Program-made: the position numbers and the translations under genes | From: Microbacterium sp. Nx66 | GTDB taxonomy: Bacteria > Actinomycetota > Actinomycetes > Actinomycetales > Microbacteriaceae | NCBI RefSeq assembly: GCF_904066215.1 | Contig: NZ_LR880474.1 | Span: 2,666,001-2,730,000 of the forward strand | Direction of reading: 5' to 3' | DNA: 64,000 bases | Part shown: one piece after another, positions 7,706 through 16,631 of the stretch | Layout: each line of letters begins with the position of its first letter | Numbering within the stretch: position 1 is the stretch's first letter | The notes under the pieces: model-generated | Seen by the model: only the letters and a program-made list of their open reading frames with translations | Database searches by the model: none | Told to the model about the DNA's origin: nothing

Positions 7706-8680
7706 TCAGCGGGCGAAGAGGCCGAGGGCGCGGAAGTGTGCGTCGGCCGCGGCGAGGGAGGCGACGTGCTCGCTCGTCACCCGGACCACCCGCCAGCCGG
7801 TGGTCCCGCGCACCCAGTCCTCGCGGATCTTCTCGTCGAGCACGACCTGTGACACGGGCCGGCCGCCGCGGAGGCCCTCGTCCAGGTACTTGTCCCGGCC
7901 GTCGCACTCCACGAAGGTGCGGGACTGGTCGACGGCGATGTCCATCCAGAACCGACCGCCGCGCGGTCCGTCCACCGGCACCTGCAGACGCGGCCTGCCG
8001 AAGCCGAGCTGATGGAGCCGGTACCGCGTCACGCTCTCCAGCGGAAGCTGCGCGCGCCCGTCGGCCAGGACCACGATCCGACGGGCCTGCACGATGCCGC
8101 GGAGCCGGGGACGACGCACTCGATCCGCGAGGTCCGTCAGGAGAGCCTGCGCCGCGGTGTCGTCGAACTCCCACGGGTCGCCGCCGACCAGAGCGAGGGC
8201 GGCATCCGCGACGGCGAGAGCCGCCTCCGGAGCGGCCGTGCGGGCGAGGTCGACGACCGTCCGGGCGAGGGAGGTGCAGCGGATGCCGTCGCGCTCCACG
8301 ATGTCGCCGGCGGCAACCGCGCCCTCGTGCCGCAGGATCCCCGAGGTGCTGTGGCGACGGTCGGGGGGCGCCGTCACATGGACCCTCGTCGGCCGCACCC
8401 GGTACAGCGGCAGACCCCACAGCACCGCAGCCGAGGCGTGCGAGAACACGGGCCGCGTCCCCGAGGCCGCGAGGTCGGCGGCCACCACCTCCGCACGGTG
8501 CCGGGACTCCGGGGCGAGATCGCTCCAGTCCCGTTGCGCGAGGTACCACCCGCGACGCACATGATGCAGCTGCCGCCCTTCCACCGCGGCGTGGAGCGTC
8601 CGAGACCCCCACCCCTCCTCCTCCAGCCGCCGACGACCGAGGAGCATCGCCCGGATCTCGTCCACACTCACCTGTCTCAT
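7706..8680 (-). CDS. Orphan AbiEi-like protein with nuclease-like C-terminal domain
   Basis: 324 aa from ATG at 8680; upstream in-frame codons run into a repeat and were rejected. The N-terminal part (about 1-90) resembles the winged-helix AbiEi antitoxin-type domain. The middle contains FSHASAAVLWGLPL and TSLARTVVDLAR, typical of this actinobacterial family. Residues about 225-315 resemble a DUF559/Vsr-like PD-(D/E)xK fold: ESVTRYRL, then FWMDIAV, VECDG and K before the last helix. No AbiEii toxin gene is adjacent, so it is not a complete toxin-antitoxin pair. It sits alone between two copies of the same palindromic repeat. Function unknown; a DNA-binding or DNA-processing role is inference. 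Confidence 0.7.
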   Translation of the reverse strand: MRQVSVDEIRAMLLGRRRLEEEGWGSRTLHAAVEGRQLHHVRRGWYLAQRDWSDLAPESRHRAEVVAADLAASGTRPVFSHASAAVLWGLPLYRVRPTRVHVTAPPDRRHSTSGILRHEGAVAAGDIVERDGIRCTSLARTVVDLARTAAPEAALAVADAALALVGGDPWEFDDTAAQALLTDLADRVRRPRLRGIVQARRIVVLADGRAQLPLESVTRYRLHQLGFGRPRLQVPVDGPRGGRFWMDIAVDQSRTFVECDGRDKYLDEGLRGGRPVSQVVLDEKIREDWVRGTTGWRVVRVTSEHVASLAAADAHFRALGLFAR

Positions 8681-8783
8681 CCCCCCGACTCTCCCTCTCC
8701 TCTCGCCGATCCCCGGCCTTCCCGCAGTTCCCCACACCCTTTCTCTCCCTCCCGCGCCCTGTGCAGGAAGACACCCCTCGTCC

Positions 8784-8866
8784 TCGACCCACCCGTTTGC
8801 GTTCGAGCCACCCCCTTGTGCGCGCACGCAGGGGGCCGGGACGCACGGAAGGGGGTGGCTCGTCGG
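8784..8866. repeat. Intergenic palindromic repeat, family A copy 2
   Basis: CGAGCCACCCCCTT (8804-8817) is exactly complementary to AAGGGGGTGGCTCG (8849-8862), with an outer GACCCACCC arm at 8787. It lies between the divergent genes at 8680 and 8928 and shares its internal ACGCAGGGGGCCGG and GCACGGAAGGGGGTGG modules with the other family A copies. Confidence 0.8.
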
Positions 8867-8927
8867 GAGGGCGGGAGGGGCGGCGTGTACGGCGGGAACG
8901 GGGGTGGGGGAGAGTTAGAGTCTTCTG

Positions 8928-9608
8928 GTGACCCCGGAACTCCAAGCTCGCATCGTCGCGGACTCGCGCGACCGCGTGGCGTGGATGAGGGCACGGTCCC
9001 GGGGCATCACGGCCACCGACGTCGCCGGACTCACCAGCGAACGCTCGATCGCCCGTGCCGCCGACGCCAAGCTCGGCGGGGGGCCGCGGTTCGGCGGCAA
9101 CGCCTACACGGACCACGGTCGACGCCGCGAGCCCGAGATCGCCGCCTGGGTCGCCGCGACGCACGGCATCTTCCCCTCCTCCGCGTTGTTCCGCGCCGAG
9201 GTCGAGCACCGCCACCTGGCCACCCCCGATGGCATCTCGGTGGACGCGGACGGTCGCGTCAGCCTCGCGGAGATCAAGACCACCAACAAGGCCTTCCGCG
9301 GCATCCCGCGCACGTACCTGCGCCAGGTCTGGTGGCAGCAGCACGTGCTGGGCGCCGAGCGCACCCTGTTCGTCTGGGAGGAGCACGTCGACTTCTCCCC
9401 CATCCACGACGAGCCCCGCTGCGTGTGGATCGACCGGGACGACCGCGAGATCGCCAAACTCGTCGGTCTCGCGACCGACCTCATCGACGAGCTGTACCGT
9501 CGCACAACGGGACGCGCGGTGCCGACGCGCTCCGTCGCCCCGGTCGACAGTCGCCGCGAGCAGCTCCGCGAGCGCGACGCCTTCCGCGCCCTCGCCCTCG
9601 CCGACTGA
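8928..9608 (+). CDS. YqaJ-type viral recombinase / exonuclease family protein
   Basis: 226 aa from GTG at 8928. The lambda-exonuclease-like PD-(D/E)xK core is visible: GRRREPEIAAWV (acidic residue of the first helix), PDGISVDADGRVSLAEIKTT (Asp and the E-x-K signature) and YLRQVWWQQHV (following helix). Family members are 5'-3' exonucleases that work with single-strand annealing proteins, mostly in phages. Here no Bet/RecT partner or phage gene is nearby, so it is a domesticated, solitary copy. Intact length and active-site residues suggest it is functional. Confidence 0.8.
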   Translation: MTPELQARIVADSRDRVAWMRARSRGITATDVAGLTSERSIARAADAKLGGGPRFGGNAYTDHGRRREPEIAAWVAATHGIFPSSALFRAEVEHRHLATPDGISVDADGRVSLAEIKTTNKAFRGIPRTYLRQVWWQQHVLGAERTLFVWEEHVDFSPIHDEPRCVWIDRDDREIAKLVGLATDLIDELYRRTTGRAVPTRSVAPVDSRREQLRERDAFRALALAD

Positions 9609-9642
9609 GCGAACGCCGAGGGCCTCGGGACGACCCGCCCCG

Positions 9643-10536
9643 TCAGGGGTCGCGAGCGAGTACGCGACGTGCTTCTCCCGCGACCTCGGCCGCGATCGTG
9701 TCCAGCAGCGCGGAGCGCAGGTTCCACTGCTGCCAGTACAGGGCAACGCGCAGGGTCGGACCGCCGAGCGCGACGAGCCCGGGGACCTCCTGCAGTCGCG
9801 GCACCATCCCCCAGCCCAGGCCGAGGCCGACCGCGAGCGCGTAGTCGTGCGACGCCGGGACGTAGTGTCGCGGAACGCCCGCCGCCGGCACTCCCCGCGC
9901 CGCCAGCCACTCATGCTGCAGGGTGTCCCGGCGGTCGAAGTCGACGAACGGCGCGTGCGCCAGCGCGGCGGGCGTCACGCCGTCAGGGAACCATCGACGG
10001 GCATAGGCAGGCTCGGCCATGGCGCGGTACTCGAGCACGCCGAGGGGCGTGACCGTGCACCCCGCGACCGCCGTGGCCTCGCTCGTCACCGCGGCCATGA
10101 CCGTTCCCGATTCGAGCAGTCGGGCGGTGAAGTTCTGATCGTCGCGGTGCAGGTCCAGGTCGATGTCGTGCGCGGCCGAGAGGCGCGCCATCGGCGGGAG
10201 GAACCAGGTCGCCAGGGAATCCGCGTTGACGGCGAGAGGCACCGTGATGCGGTGTCCCCCACCGCCCTCCTCGATGCCGACCCCGGCGAGCGCATCCTGC
10301 TCCAGGAGCGCGATCTGCCGCGCGAGGCGCACGACGGACTCCCCGGCCTCGGTGAGGCGGACCGGCTTGCTGCGCACGAGGAGGATCCGCCCGAGCTGCT
10401 CCTCGAGCGCCTTGAGCCGCTGACTGACCGCGGACGGGGTGACGCGCAGGCGGCGGGAGGCGGCGTCGAGGGTCCCCTCGTCCGCGACGGCGGCGAGCGT
10501 GGCGGCGAGCTCCGGGTCGATCCTCACATCAGCCAT
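9643..10536 (-). CDS. lysG: LysR-family regulator LysG (ArgP)
   Basis: 297 aa from ATG at 10536. An N-terminal winged helix (AASRRLRVTPSAVSQRLKALEEQLG) is followed by the effector-binding domain. It is divergent from lysE with 60 bp between, the arrangement known from Corynebacterium glutamicum, where LysG senses Lys, Arg or His and activates lysE. Convergent with the YqaJ-type gene, 34 bp between stops. Confidence 0.92.
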   Translation of the reverse strand: MADVRIDPELAATLAAVADEGTLDAASRRLRVTPSAVSQRLKALEEQLGRILLVRSKPVRLTEAGESVVRLARQIALLEQDALAGVGIEEGGGGHRITVPLAVNADSLATWFLPPMARLSAAHDIDLDLHRDDQNFTARLLESGTVMAAVTSEATAVAGCTVTPLGVLEYRAMAEPAYARRWFPDGVTPAALAHAPFVDFDRRDTLQHEWLAARGVPAAGVPRHYVPASHDYALAVGLGLGWGMVPRLQEVPGLVALGGPTLRVALYWQQWNLRSALLDTIAAEVAGEARRVLARDP

Positions 10537-10596
10537 GCTAATGGTGAGAAAGGAATCTTCGCTGCACCTCATGGCCAGCATCCCTAGGCTCGATGC

Positions 10597-11250
10597 ATGC
10601 TCACCGTTCTCGCCGGCCTCGGCCTCGGCCTGTCGCTCATCGTCGCGATCGGCGCGCAGAACGTGTTCGTGCTGCGACAGGGCATCCGGCGCGAGCACGT
10701 CCTCGCCGTCGTGATCGTCTGCGCCCTCTCCGACGCCGTGCTGATCATCGCCGGCGTCGCCGGGCTCGGCTTCGTGCTGTCCGCCGCTCCCTGGCTCGTC
10801 GTCGTTGCCCGCTGGGCAGGGGCGCTGTTCCTCCTCGGCTACGGGCTGCTCGCGGCGCGACGGGCCTGGCGTGGCGGCGAGGAGCTGGTGGTCGACGGGG
10901 GCGACGCTCCGGTCCTCGAGGCGTCCGGTGGCACCGGGACCCTCACCCGCACCCGCCTCGCCCCGGTGATCCTCACGACACTGGCGTTGACCTGGCTGAA
11001 CCCGCACGTGTACCTCGACACGGTGCTGATGCTCGGCTCGATCGCCGCGACGCACGGCGACGAGCGATGGCTGTTCGCGGCAGGGGCGGTCATCGCGAGC
11101 CTCCTCTGGTTCACCGCCCTCGGCTTCGGTGCCCGCTACCTCGGACGGTGGCTGCGCACCCCGCGCTCCTGGCGTCTCCTCGACGCGGTGATCGCGGTCG
11201 TGATGATCACGTTGGCGGTGAGCCTGGTGCTCCCGGTGCTGGACGCCTAG
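10597..11250 (+). CDS. lysE: L-lysine/L-arginine exporter LysE
   Basis: 217-aa inner-membrane protein with about five to six hydrophobic segments. The N-terminus LIVAIGAQNVFVLRQGIRREH and the segment TLALTWLNPHVYLDTVLMLGS with its NPH motif are family signatures. It exports excess basic amino acids by proton exchange, for example when peptides are the carbon source. Expression probably depends on LysG bound in the 60-bp intergenic region. Confidence 0.95.
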   Translation: MLTVLAGLGLGLSLIVAIGAQNVFVLRQGIRREHVLAVVIVCALSDAVLIIAGVAGLGFVLSAAPWLVVVARWAGALFLLGYGLLAARRAWRGGEELVVDGGDAPVLEASGGTGTLTRTRLAPVILTTLALTWLNPHVYLDTVLMLGSIAATHGDERWLFAAGAVIASLLWFTALGFGARYLGRWLRTPRSWRLLDAVIAVVMITLAVSLVLPVLDA

Positions 11251-11254
11251 CCAC

Positions 11255-11620
11255 TCACGCCGCGTCGATCTGCGCCACCCGCGCCCGGACGAGGGCCCGG
11301 ACCGCGTCCTCCGGCAGCGGGTGCTCCGGCTGGAACCGGATCGTCCCCTTGTCGACGCTGATATCGGGATGACCGTCGAGGAGGCCCGCCACGGCAGCAA
11401 CCGCCTCGGGGCTGAACGGGTAGACACCGATGTGCTTCTTCGCACGCATCACCGAGAGCAGAGGCTTTCCGGCGAGCACGAGCGCCGGCATCCCATACCC
11501 CTTGCCCTGCTCCGCATCCGGCACCTCCTCCGTGGCGATCGCGTACACGCGATCGATCACTGCGCGGTCCGCCGCGTCGAGGTCGGTCAGGTAGTCGTCG
11601 ATGGTGCCCACGCACCGCAT
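11255..11620 (-). CDS. DUF1801 (iron-chaperone/YdhG-like) protein
   Basis: 121 aa from ATG at 11620; a GTG at 11611 (start VGTIDDYL) is an equally possible start. Small domain of the YdhG/Fra-like fold: YLTDLDAADRAVIDRVYAIA, GYGMPALVLAGKPLLSV, HIGVYPFSPEAV, then KGTIRFQPEHPLPEDAV. The family has been called iron chaperone by similarity to frataxin, but the activity of bacterial members is poorly known. Tail-to-tail with lysE, four bases between stops. Confidence 0.75.
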   Translation of the reverse strand: MRCVGTIDDYLTDLDAADRAVIDRVYAIATEEVPDAEQGKGYGMPALVLAGKPLLSVMRAKKHIGVYPFSPEAVAAVAGLLDGHPDISVDKGTIRFQPEHPLPEDAVRALVRARVAQIDAA

Positions 11621-11651
11621 CCTGCCACCGATCGCCCTCGGGGTCGAGGGC

Positions 11652-12455
11652 TCAGGCGCCGTCGAGCGGACGGAGGATGCGCGTGAGGAACCGTTGCGTG
11701 CGCTCATGCTGCGGGGCGCTGAACAGCTGAGCAGGCGGCCCCTGCTCCACGACGACGCCGCCGTCCAGGAAGAGCACGTGATCTGCGGCTTCGCGGGCGA
11801 AGCTCAGCTCGTGGGTGACGACGGCCATCGTCCATCCCTCATCGGCGAGCTCCTTGATGACGAGCAGCACCTCGCCGACCAGCTCCGGATCGAGGGCGCT
11901 CGTCGGCTCGTCGAACAGCAGCAGGTCCGGTTGCAGGGCCAGCGCCCGCACGATGCCGACCCGCTGCTGCTGCCCTCCGGAGAGCTGATGCGGCCGCGCG
12001 TCCGCCTTGTCGGCGAGGCCGACCCGGGCGAGCAGCGCCTGGGCCTCGGCGACGACCTCGGTCTTCGGACGACCCTGCACCCGCCACGGCCCTTCGATGA
12101 CGTTCTCCAGCACGGTCAGGTGCGGGAACAGGTTGTGGTGCTGGAACACCATCGCCGACCGGTCACGCAGCGCCAGCCGCTGCTGCTTCTCCACGCGCGG
12201 TTTCGGGCGCACCTCCGGTGCGAAGTCGATCTCCGGTCCCCCGGCCATCACGATGGTCCCCGCGTCCGGCGTCTCCAACCCGTTCAGGGCGCGCAGGACG
12301 GTCGTCTTGCCAGAGCCGCTGGGCCCGATGAGCACCACGACCTCGCCCCGATGCAATGTGAGGTCGAAGCCGCGGAGCACCTCGGTGGTGCCGAAACTCT
12401 TGTGCAGCCCGCGTGCGGTGAGCAGCGGTTCGGCCGTGGGGTCAGTGCGCGACAC
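11652..12455 (-). CDS. Polar amino acid (cystine-type) ABC transporter ATPase
   Basis: 267 aa cytoplasmic ATPase. Walker A GPSGSGKT (44-51), signature LSGGQQQ (158-164), Walker B LLLFDE (178-183) and the D-loop SALD are intact. It lies last in a three-gene operon (binding protein, permease, ATPase), overlapping the permease by 14 bases. An insertion of about 20 residues ([17 protein letters not shown]) before the Q-loop is typical of the TcyC/TcyN branch. Confidence 0.92.
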   Translation of the reverse strand: MSRTDPTAEPLLTARGLHKSFGTTEVLRGFDLTLHRGEVVVLIGPSGSGKTTVLRALNGLETPDAGTIVMAGGPEIDFAPEVRPKPRVEKQQRLALRDRSAMVFQHHNLFPHLTVLENVIEGPWRVQGRPKTEVVAEAQALLARVGLADKADARPHQLSGGQQQRVGIVRALALQPDLLLFDEPTSALDPELVGEVLLVIKELADEGWTMAVVTHELSFAREAADHVLFLDGGVVVEQGPPAQLFSAPQHERTQRFLTRILRPLDGA

Positions 12456-13107
12456 GACTGTCGAGCCTCCTCTCCAGGGCGCTCTGCCCGAAGGAGAGCA
12501 CCAGGCAGATCACCCAGTAGACCAGCGCTGCGGCCAGGTACAGCACCATGAACTCGAGCGTGGTGGAGGCGATCTGCTGCGCCACCTTGAACAGCTCCGT
12601 CACGAGGATCAGCGAGGTGAGGGAGGTGTCCTTCACGAGCGAGATGAACGTGTTGGACAACGGCGGCACCGAGACCCGGGCGGCCTGCGGCAGGATGATG
12701 CGGGTCAGCGTGCGGGTGCGGTTCATGCCGACCGTGTACGCGGCCTCCCACTGCCCCTTCGGCACCGAGAGGATCGCCGCCCGCACGACCTCGGCGCCGT
12801 AGCCGCCGACGTTGAGCGAGAGCGCGATGATGGCGCTCGGCCACGGATCGAGGGTCACCCCGACGGACGGCAGGCCGTAGAAGATCACGAAGAGCTGCAC
12901 GAGCATCGGCGTGCCGCGGATCACCGAGATGTAGAACCGCGCGATGCCGGACACCACCGGGTGCACCGAGATCCGCATCAGCGCCATGCCGATCGCGATC
13001 ACGAGCCCCAGGACGAACGACACCAGGGCGAGCGGGATCGTCGCCGTCAGCCCTGCCCAGGCGATCGGCCCGAGCGAGGAGAAGAAGAGCTCCCAGGGAT
13101 TCTGCAT
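12442..13107 (-). CDS. Polar amino acid (cystine-type) ABC transporter permease
   Basis: 221 aa, five hydrophobic segments, HisM/TcyB type. The EAA-like loop is GAEVVRAAILSVPKGQWEAA. ATG at 13107 begins three bases after the binding-protein stop, so the genes are co-transcribed. It forms the membrane channel with the downstream ATPase. Confidence 0.92.
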   Translation of the reverse strand: MQNPWELFFSSLGPIAWAGLTATIPLALVSFVLGLVIAIGMALMRISVHPVVSGIARFYISVIRGTPMLVQLFVIFYGLPSVGVTLDPWPSAIIALSLNVGGYGAEVVRAAILSVPKGQWEAAYTVGMNRTRTLTRIILPQAARVSVPPLSNTFISLVKDTSLTSLILVTELFKVAQQIASTTLEFMVLYLAAALVYWVICLVLSFGQSALERRLDSRVAH

Positions 13108-13110
13108 CGC

Positions 13111-13926
13111 CTACTGCGAGACGTCCTCGCCGAAGTACTTCTCGCTGATCTCGGCCAGTGTGCCGTCGGCACGGAGCGTGTCGAGCGCCTCGTCGACCGC
13201 ATCGACGAGCGCCTCCTTGTCCTTCGTGAACACGAAGGCCTGCTCGCCGGCGTCGTCGGTCTCCGCGGCGATCTTCAGGCCGGTCGGGCTGTTGGTCGTC
13301 TCGTAGTCGAGGAAGGTCAGCTTGTCGTTGACGGTGGCGTCCACCCGGCCCTGGCGGAGGAGCTCCACGGCCTGCGCCCAGCCCTCGACGCCCTCGACCT
13401 TGGCGCCGGACTCGGTGGCCAGCTCGTACCAGTTGCTCGTGAGGGACTGCGCCGTGGTCTTGCCCTCGAGGTCGTCGAACGACGAGATGGAGTCGTCGTC
13501 CTCCTTGACCACGATCACGCCGGGCGACACCGTGTACGGGGTGCTGAAGAGGTACTTGGCCTCGCGTTCGTCGTTGATCGACACCTGGTTCGCGATCACG
13601 TCGAAGCGGCCCGCGTCGAGCCCCGCGAAGATCGCGTCCCACTGGGTCTCCTGGAACTCGACCTTCAGACCGAGCTCGTCGGCGACGGCCTGGATGATCT
13701 CGACGTCGTAGCCGGTGAGGTCGCCGGAGCCGCCGTCGCCGTGGAAGCTGAACGGACGGTAGGTGCCCTCGGTCGCGACCGTCAGCGTGCCGTCCTTCAC
13801 CAGGCCGAAGTCGGAGCCCGCGGCGCTCTCGCCGTCCGTGCTCGCGGGCGTGCTCGAACCGCTGCACGCGGTCAGGGCGGCAGCGGCGACGACCAGTGCG
13901 GTGACGGCGATGAGACGACGGGACAT
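13111..13926 (-). CDS. Amino acid ABC transporter substrate-binding lipoprotein, probably cystine
   Basis: 271 aa from ATG at 13926, preceded by GGAGG. Lipobox L18-T-A-C21. Family 3 solute-binding fold: GTLTVATEGTYRPFSF, GYDVEIIQAVADELG, RFDVIANQVSINDER and KYLFSTPYTVS. NQVSINDER followed by FSTPYTVS closely resembles cystine-binding TcyA/FliY proteins, so L-cystine is the likely ligand, but related polar amino acids are possible. Sulfur import would fit the nearby cbs, although the two are 12 kb apart. Confidence 0.85.
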   Translation of the reverse strand: MSRRLIAVTALVVAAAALTACSGSSTPASTDGESAAGSDFGLVKDGTLTVATEGTYRPFSFHGDGGSGDLTGYDVEIIQAVADELGLKVEFQETQWDAIFAGLDAGRFDVIANQVSINDEREAKYLFSTPYTVSPGVIVVKEDDDSISSFDDLEGKTTAQSLTSNWYELATESGAKVEGVEGWAQAVELLRQGRVDATVNDKLTFLDYETTNSPTGLKIAAETDDAGEQAFVFTKDKEALVDAVDEALDTLRADGTLAEISEKYFGEDVSQ

Positions 13927-14057
13927 GGACCCTCCTGGGGTGAGAAGCGCGGGTGCGAGTTTACGCGACGACCGCGGGAACTCCCCCACAGTACGCGTCG
14001 CTCCGGGCGTTCCCCGCATCGGATGACGCCGGATGTCGCGGGCGGCCCGGGAACGCG

Positions 14058-14087
14058 GAACGCCCCCGGGCGGACCCGGGGGCGTTC
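14058..14087 (-). terminator. Terminator downstream of rplA
   Basis: Perfect 13-bp stem GAACGCCCCCGGG (14058-14070) with 14075-14087 and a 4-base loop, 30 bases after the rplA stop. No T-tract follows on the minus strand. Confidence 0.7.
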
Positions 14088-14116
14088 GGTGCGACAGGTG
14101 CGAACCCGTCGACGCG

Positions 14117-14806
14117 TCAGATGGCGTTGACGTCCAGCGGGATGCCGGGGCCGAACGTGGTCGACACCGCACCCTTCTGGATGTAACGGCCCTTGGCGCT
14201 GGACGGCTTGAGGCGGACGATCTCCTCGAGAGCGGCGTCGATGTTCTCGTTCAGCTGCTCGGCCGAGAACGAGGCCTTGCCGATGACGAAGTGCACGTTG
14301 GCGTGCTTGTCGACGCGGAACTCGATCTTTCCGCCCTTGATCTCCTCGACGGCCTTGGCCGGGTTCGGAGTCACGGTGCCGGTCTTCGGGTTCGGCATCA
14401 GGCCACGGGGACCGAGCACCTTGCCGAGACGGCCGACCTGGCCCATGAGCTCCGGGGTCGAGACCGCGGAGTCGAAGTTGGTCCAGCCGTCGGCGACCTT
14501 CTGGATGAGCTCGGCGCCGCCGACCTCATCGGCGCCGGCAGCGATCGCCGCCTCGGCCGCGGGGCCGGTGGCGAACACGATGACGCGGGCGGTCTTACCG
14601 GTGCCGTGGGGCAGGATGACGGTGCCGCGCACCATCTGGTCCGCCTTGCGCGGGTCGACGGCGAGCTTCAGCGCGACCTCGACGGTCGAGTCGAACTTCG
14701 CCGAACCGGTCTCCTTCGCGAGCGCGACGGCCTCGGACGGCGTGTAGAAACGGTCTGCCTCGATCTTCTCGGCGGCAGCCTTGTAAGCCTTGGACTTGGT
14801 AGCCAT
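14117..14806 (-). CDS. rplA: 50S ribosomal protein L1
   Basis: 229 aa, standard length. Two-domain L1 stalk protein: [28 protein letters not shown] at the N-terminus, the inserted second domain around [18 protein letters not shown] and AGADEVGG, and the signature region [15 protein letters not shown]. It binds 23S rRNA near the E site and represses its own operon. Eleven bases after rplK, forming rplK-rplA. Confidence 0.98.
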   Translation of the reverse strand: MATKSKAYKAAAEKIEADRFYTPSEAVALAKETGSAKFDSTVEVALKLAVDPRKADQMVRGTVILPHGTGKTARVIVFATGPAAEAAIAAGADEVGGAELIQKVADGWTNFDSAVSTPELMGQVGRLGKVLGPRGLMPNPKTGTVTPNPAKAVEEIKGGKIEFRVDKHANVHFVIGKASFSAEQLNENIDAALEEIVRLKPSSAKGRYIQKGAVSTTFGPGIPLDVNAI

Positions 14807-14817
14807 GATTATTCTCC

Positions 14818-15249
14818 TCAGCCCTCGACCGTGATGCCCATGGAACGGGCGGTGCCGGCGATGATCTTCGAGGCGGCCTCGATGTCGTTCGCGTTCAGGT
14901 CGGCCTGCTTCTGCTCAGCGATCTGACGGACCTGGTCCTTGGTGATCTTGCCGACCTTGACGGTGTGCGGGGTGGCCGAAGCCTTCTGCACACCGGCGGC
15001 CTTCTTGATGAGCTCCGCCGCGGGCGGGGTCTTCAGGACGAAGGTGAAGCTGCGGTCCTCGTAGACGGTGATCTCGACGGGGATGACGTTGCCGCGCTGC
15101 GACTCGGTCGCGGCGTTGTACGCCTTGCAGAACTCCATGATGTTGACGCCATGCTGACCGAGCGCGGGGCCGATCGGCGGCGCCGGGTTGGCGGCACCGG
15201 CGTTGATCTGAAGCTTGATCAGGCCGGTCACCTTCTTCTTCGGTGCCAT
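14818..15249 (-). CDS. rplK: 50S ribosomal protein L11
   Basis: 143 aa from ATG at 15249 ([18 protein letters not shown]), preceded by GGAAAGGAA. The N-terminal proline-rich segment [19 protein letters not shown], the target region of thiostrepton-type antibiotics, is intact. The C-terminal domain binds 23S rRNA in the GTPase centre. Upstream codons in the same frame are non-coding. Confidence 0.98.
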
Positions 15250-15330
15250 TCTCTTTCCTTTCCTCGAGGCGGATGCGAGCATCCGCTTCTCCCACGGCTC
15301 CGGCCTCTCCGGCCCGTGGTCGTCTGCGCG

Positions 15331-15352
15331 CCCTTCGACAAGCTCAGGGACC
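15331..15352. repeat. Single short repeat, family D
   Basis: CCCTTCGACAAGCTCAGGGA plus CC, a widespread bacterial intergenic motif, lies 82 bp upstream of rplK. It is the reverse complement of the units in the array at 1229-1367 and differs at two positions from the copy inside the aminotransferase gene at 55740. Together with the family A repeat and the nusG terminator it accounts for the gene-free stretch 15250-15554. Confidence 0.8.
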
Positions 15353-15406
15353 CCAGCGGGCTATCACACAAACCACGTAAGTCTACCTGATCACTCCCCC
15401 ACTCGC

Positions 15407-15483
15407 GAGCCGGCCCCTCGAGTGCGAGCCGGCCCCGTGCGTGCGTCCGCAAAGGGCCGGGAGGCACGGAACGGGGTGGGTCC
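15407..15483. repeat. Intergenic palindromic repeat, family A copy 3
   Basis: A direct duplication GCGAGCCGGCCCC (15405 and 15424) is followed by CGCAAAGGGCCGGGAGGCACGG and AACGGGGTGGGTCC, in the same module order as the other family A copies. It lies between nusG and rplK, downstream of the nusG terminator. Confidence 0.7.
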
Positions 15484-15490
15484 GGGAAGA

Positions 15491-15524
15491 GAAGACGGCC
15501 GCCCCGGAAGGGACGGCCGTTCTC
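15491..15524 (-). terminator. Terminator downstream of nusG
   Basis: ACGGCCG (15495-15501) pairs with CGGCCGT (15514-15520) and the stem extends with some mismatch. On the minus strand it is followed by TCTTCTCTTCC, a weak T-rich tail. It would separate secE-nusG from rplK-rplA. Confidence 0.6.
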
Positions 15525-15554
15525 GTGCACTTCGGCGGGCTCAGTGACCCGCGG

Positions 15555-16589
15555 TCAGATCATCTTGGTGACCTGGTCGAACGACAGCTCGACCGGGGTC
15601 TCGCGCTCGAAGAGGGAGACGAGGACCGTGAGCTTGCCGCTCTCCGGCTTGATCTCGCTGATCGAACCGGGAAGACCCGCGAACGAGCCCTCCTTGATCG
15701 TGATGGTCTCGCCGACCTCGAAGTCGACCTCGGCGGGAAGCGGACGGGCGACGGCGACGCCGCCCTTGGCCGCGATGTTCTTGGCGGTCGGGACGTCCTT
15801 GACCTCGACGAGGGACTTCAGCATGTTGAAGGCCTCTTCGAAGCGCAGCGGCGTCGGGTTGTGGGCGTTGCCCACGAAGCCGGTGACGCCGGGGGTGTGC
15901 CGCACGACCGACCAGGTGTCCTCCGTGAGCTCCATGCGCACCAGCACGTAGCCGGGGATGCGCACGCGGGTGACCATCTTGCGCTGGCCGTTCTTGATCT
16001 CGACGACGTCCTCCATCGGGACCTCGACCTGGTAGATCTCGTCCTCGACCTCGAGCGTCGACTTGCGCTGCTCGATGTTCGCCTTGACCTTGCGCTCGAA
16101 GCCGGCGTACGAGTGGATGACGTACCACTTGCCGGGGAGCATGCGCAGGTCCATGCGGAAGGCCTCGTACGGGTCTTCCTCGGAAGCCGACTCGTCCTCG
16201 TCGGACTCGGCGGCCGGACGGTCGTCCTCGCCGTTGACGTCGGGCCCCTCGTAGGGGGTGACCTCGTCGGCGGCCTCGGCCTCCTGCTCCGCGACCTCTT
16301 CGGCCACGGAATCGTTGAGGACCTCGGCGGCGGCTTCGGACTCCGCGGCTTCGTCCAGGTTCAGAGCGTCGTTCACGATGGCGTCCGCCTCCGGGTCGTC
16401 GATGTCGATGTCGATGTCTTCCGTCTCCTGCTCGCCGTCCTCGTCCTCGACGTGGACCGCGACGTGCTCGGCAGAGGTGACCGAGAGCTCCTCGGCGGCG
16501 AGCACGTTGCCCTCCTGGGCCTCGTCCTCCTCGCTGGACTGCTCTGCGGCGGTCGCCCAGTCGGCGTCGTCGGAATATCGTTCAGACAC
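15555..16589 (-). CDS. nusG: Transcription termination/antitermination protein NusG
   Basis: 344 aa, about twice the E. coli length because of an acidic N-terminal extension of about 150 residues rich in Glu/Asp/Ala, including an IDIDIDD run near 60. The NGN domain begins at [20 protein letters not shown] (153 onward) and contacts RNA polymerase. The C-terminal KOW domain contains [16 protein letters not shown]. Actinobacterial NusG proteins commonly carry such acidic extensions. It follows secE by 42 bp. Confidence 0.97.
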   Translation of the reverse strand: MSERYSDDADWATAAEQSSEEDEAQEGNVLAAEELSVTSAEHVAVHVEDEDGEQETEDIDIDIDDPEADAIVNDALNLDEAAESEAAAEVLNDSVAEEVAEQEAEAADEVTPYEGPDVNGEDDRPAAESDEDESASEEDPYEAFRMDLRMLPGKWYVIHSYAGFERKVKANIEQRKSTLEVEDEIYQVEVPMEDVVEIKNGQRKMVTRVRIPGYVLVRMELTEDTWSVVRHTPGVTGFVGNAHNPTPLRFEEAFNMLKSLVEVKDVPTAKNIAAKGGVAVARPLPAEVDFEVGETITIKEGSFAGLPGSISEIKPESGKLTVLVSLFERETPVELSFDQVTKMI

Positions 16590-16631
16590 GTTGCTTCTTC
16601 TCCATAGCTGCGGCCGATGCCGCGGGGGTCA

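Noticed and set aside
7706-8680. AbiE toxin-antitoxin system
   Set aside because: Only an AbiEi-like protein is present; the AbiEii nucleotidyltransferase is missing on both sides.
8928-9608. Prophage or prophage remnant
   Set aside because: A single YqaJ-type gene with chromosomal genes on both sides; no integrase, capsid, terminase or att repeat seen.
12007-14130. Long plus-strand open frame over the amino acid ABC genes
   Set aside because: Shadow of three well-supported transporter genes on the opposite strand.
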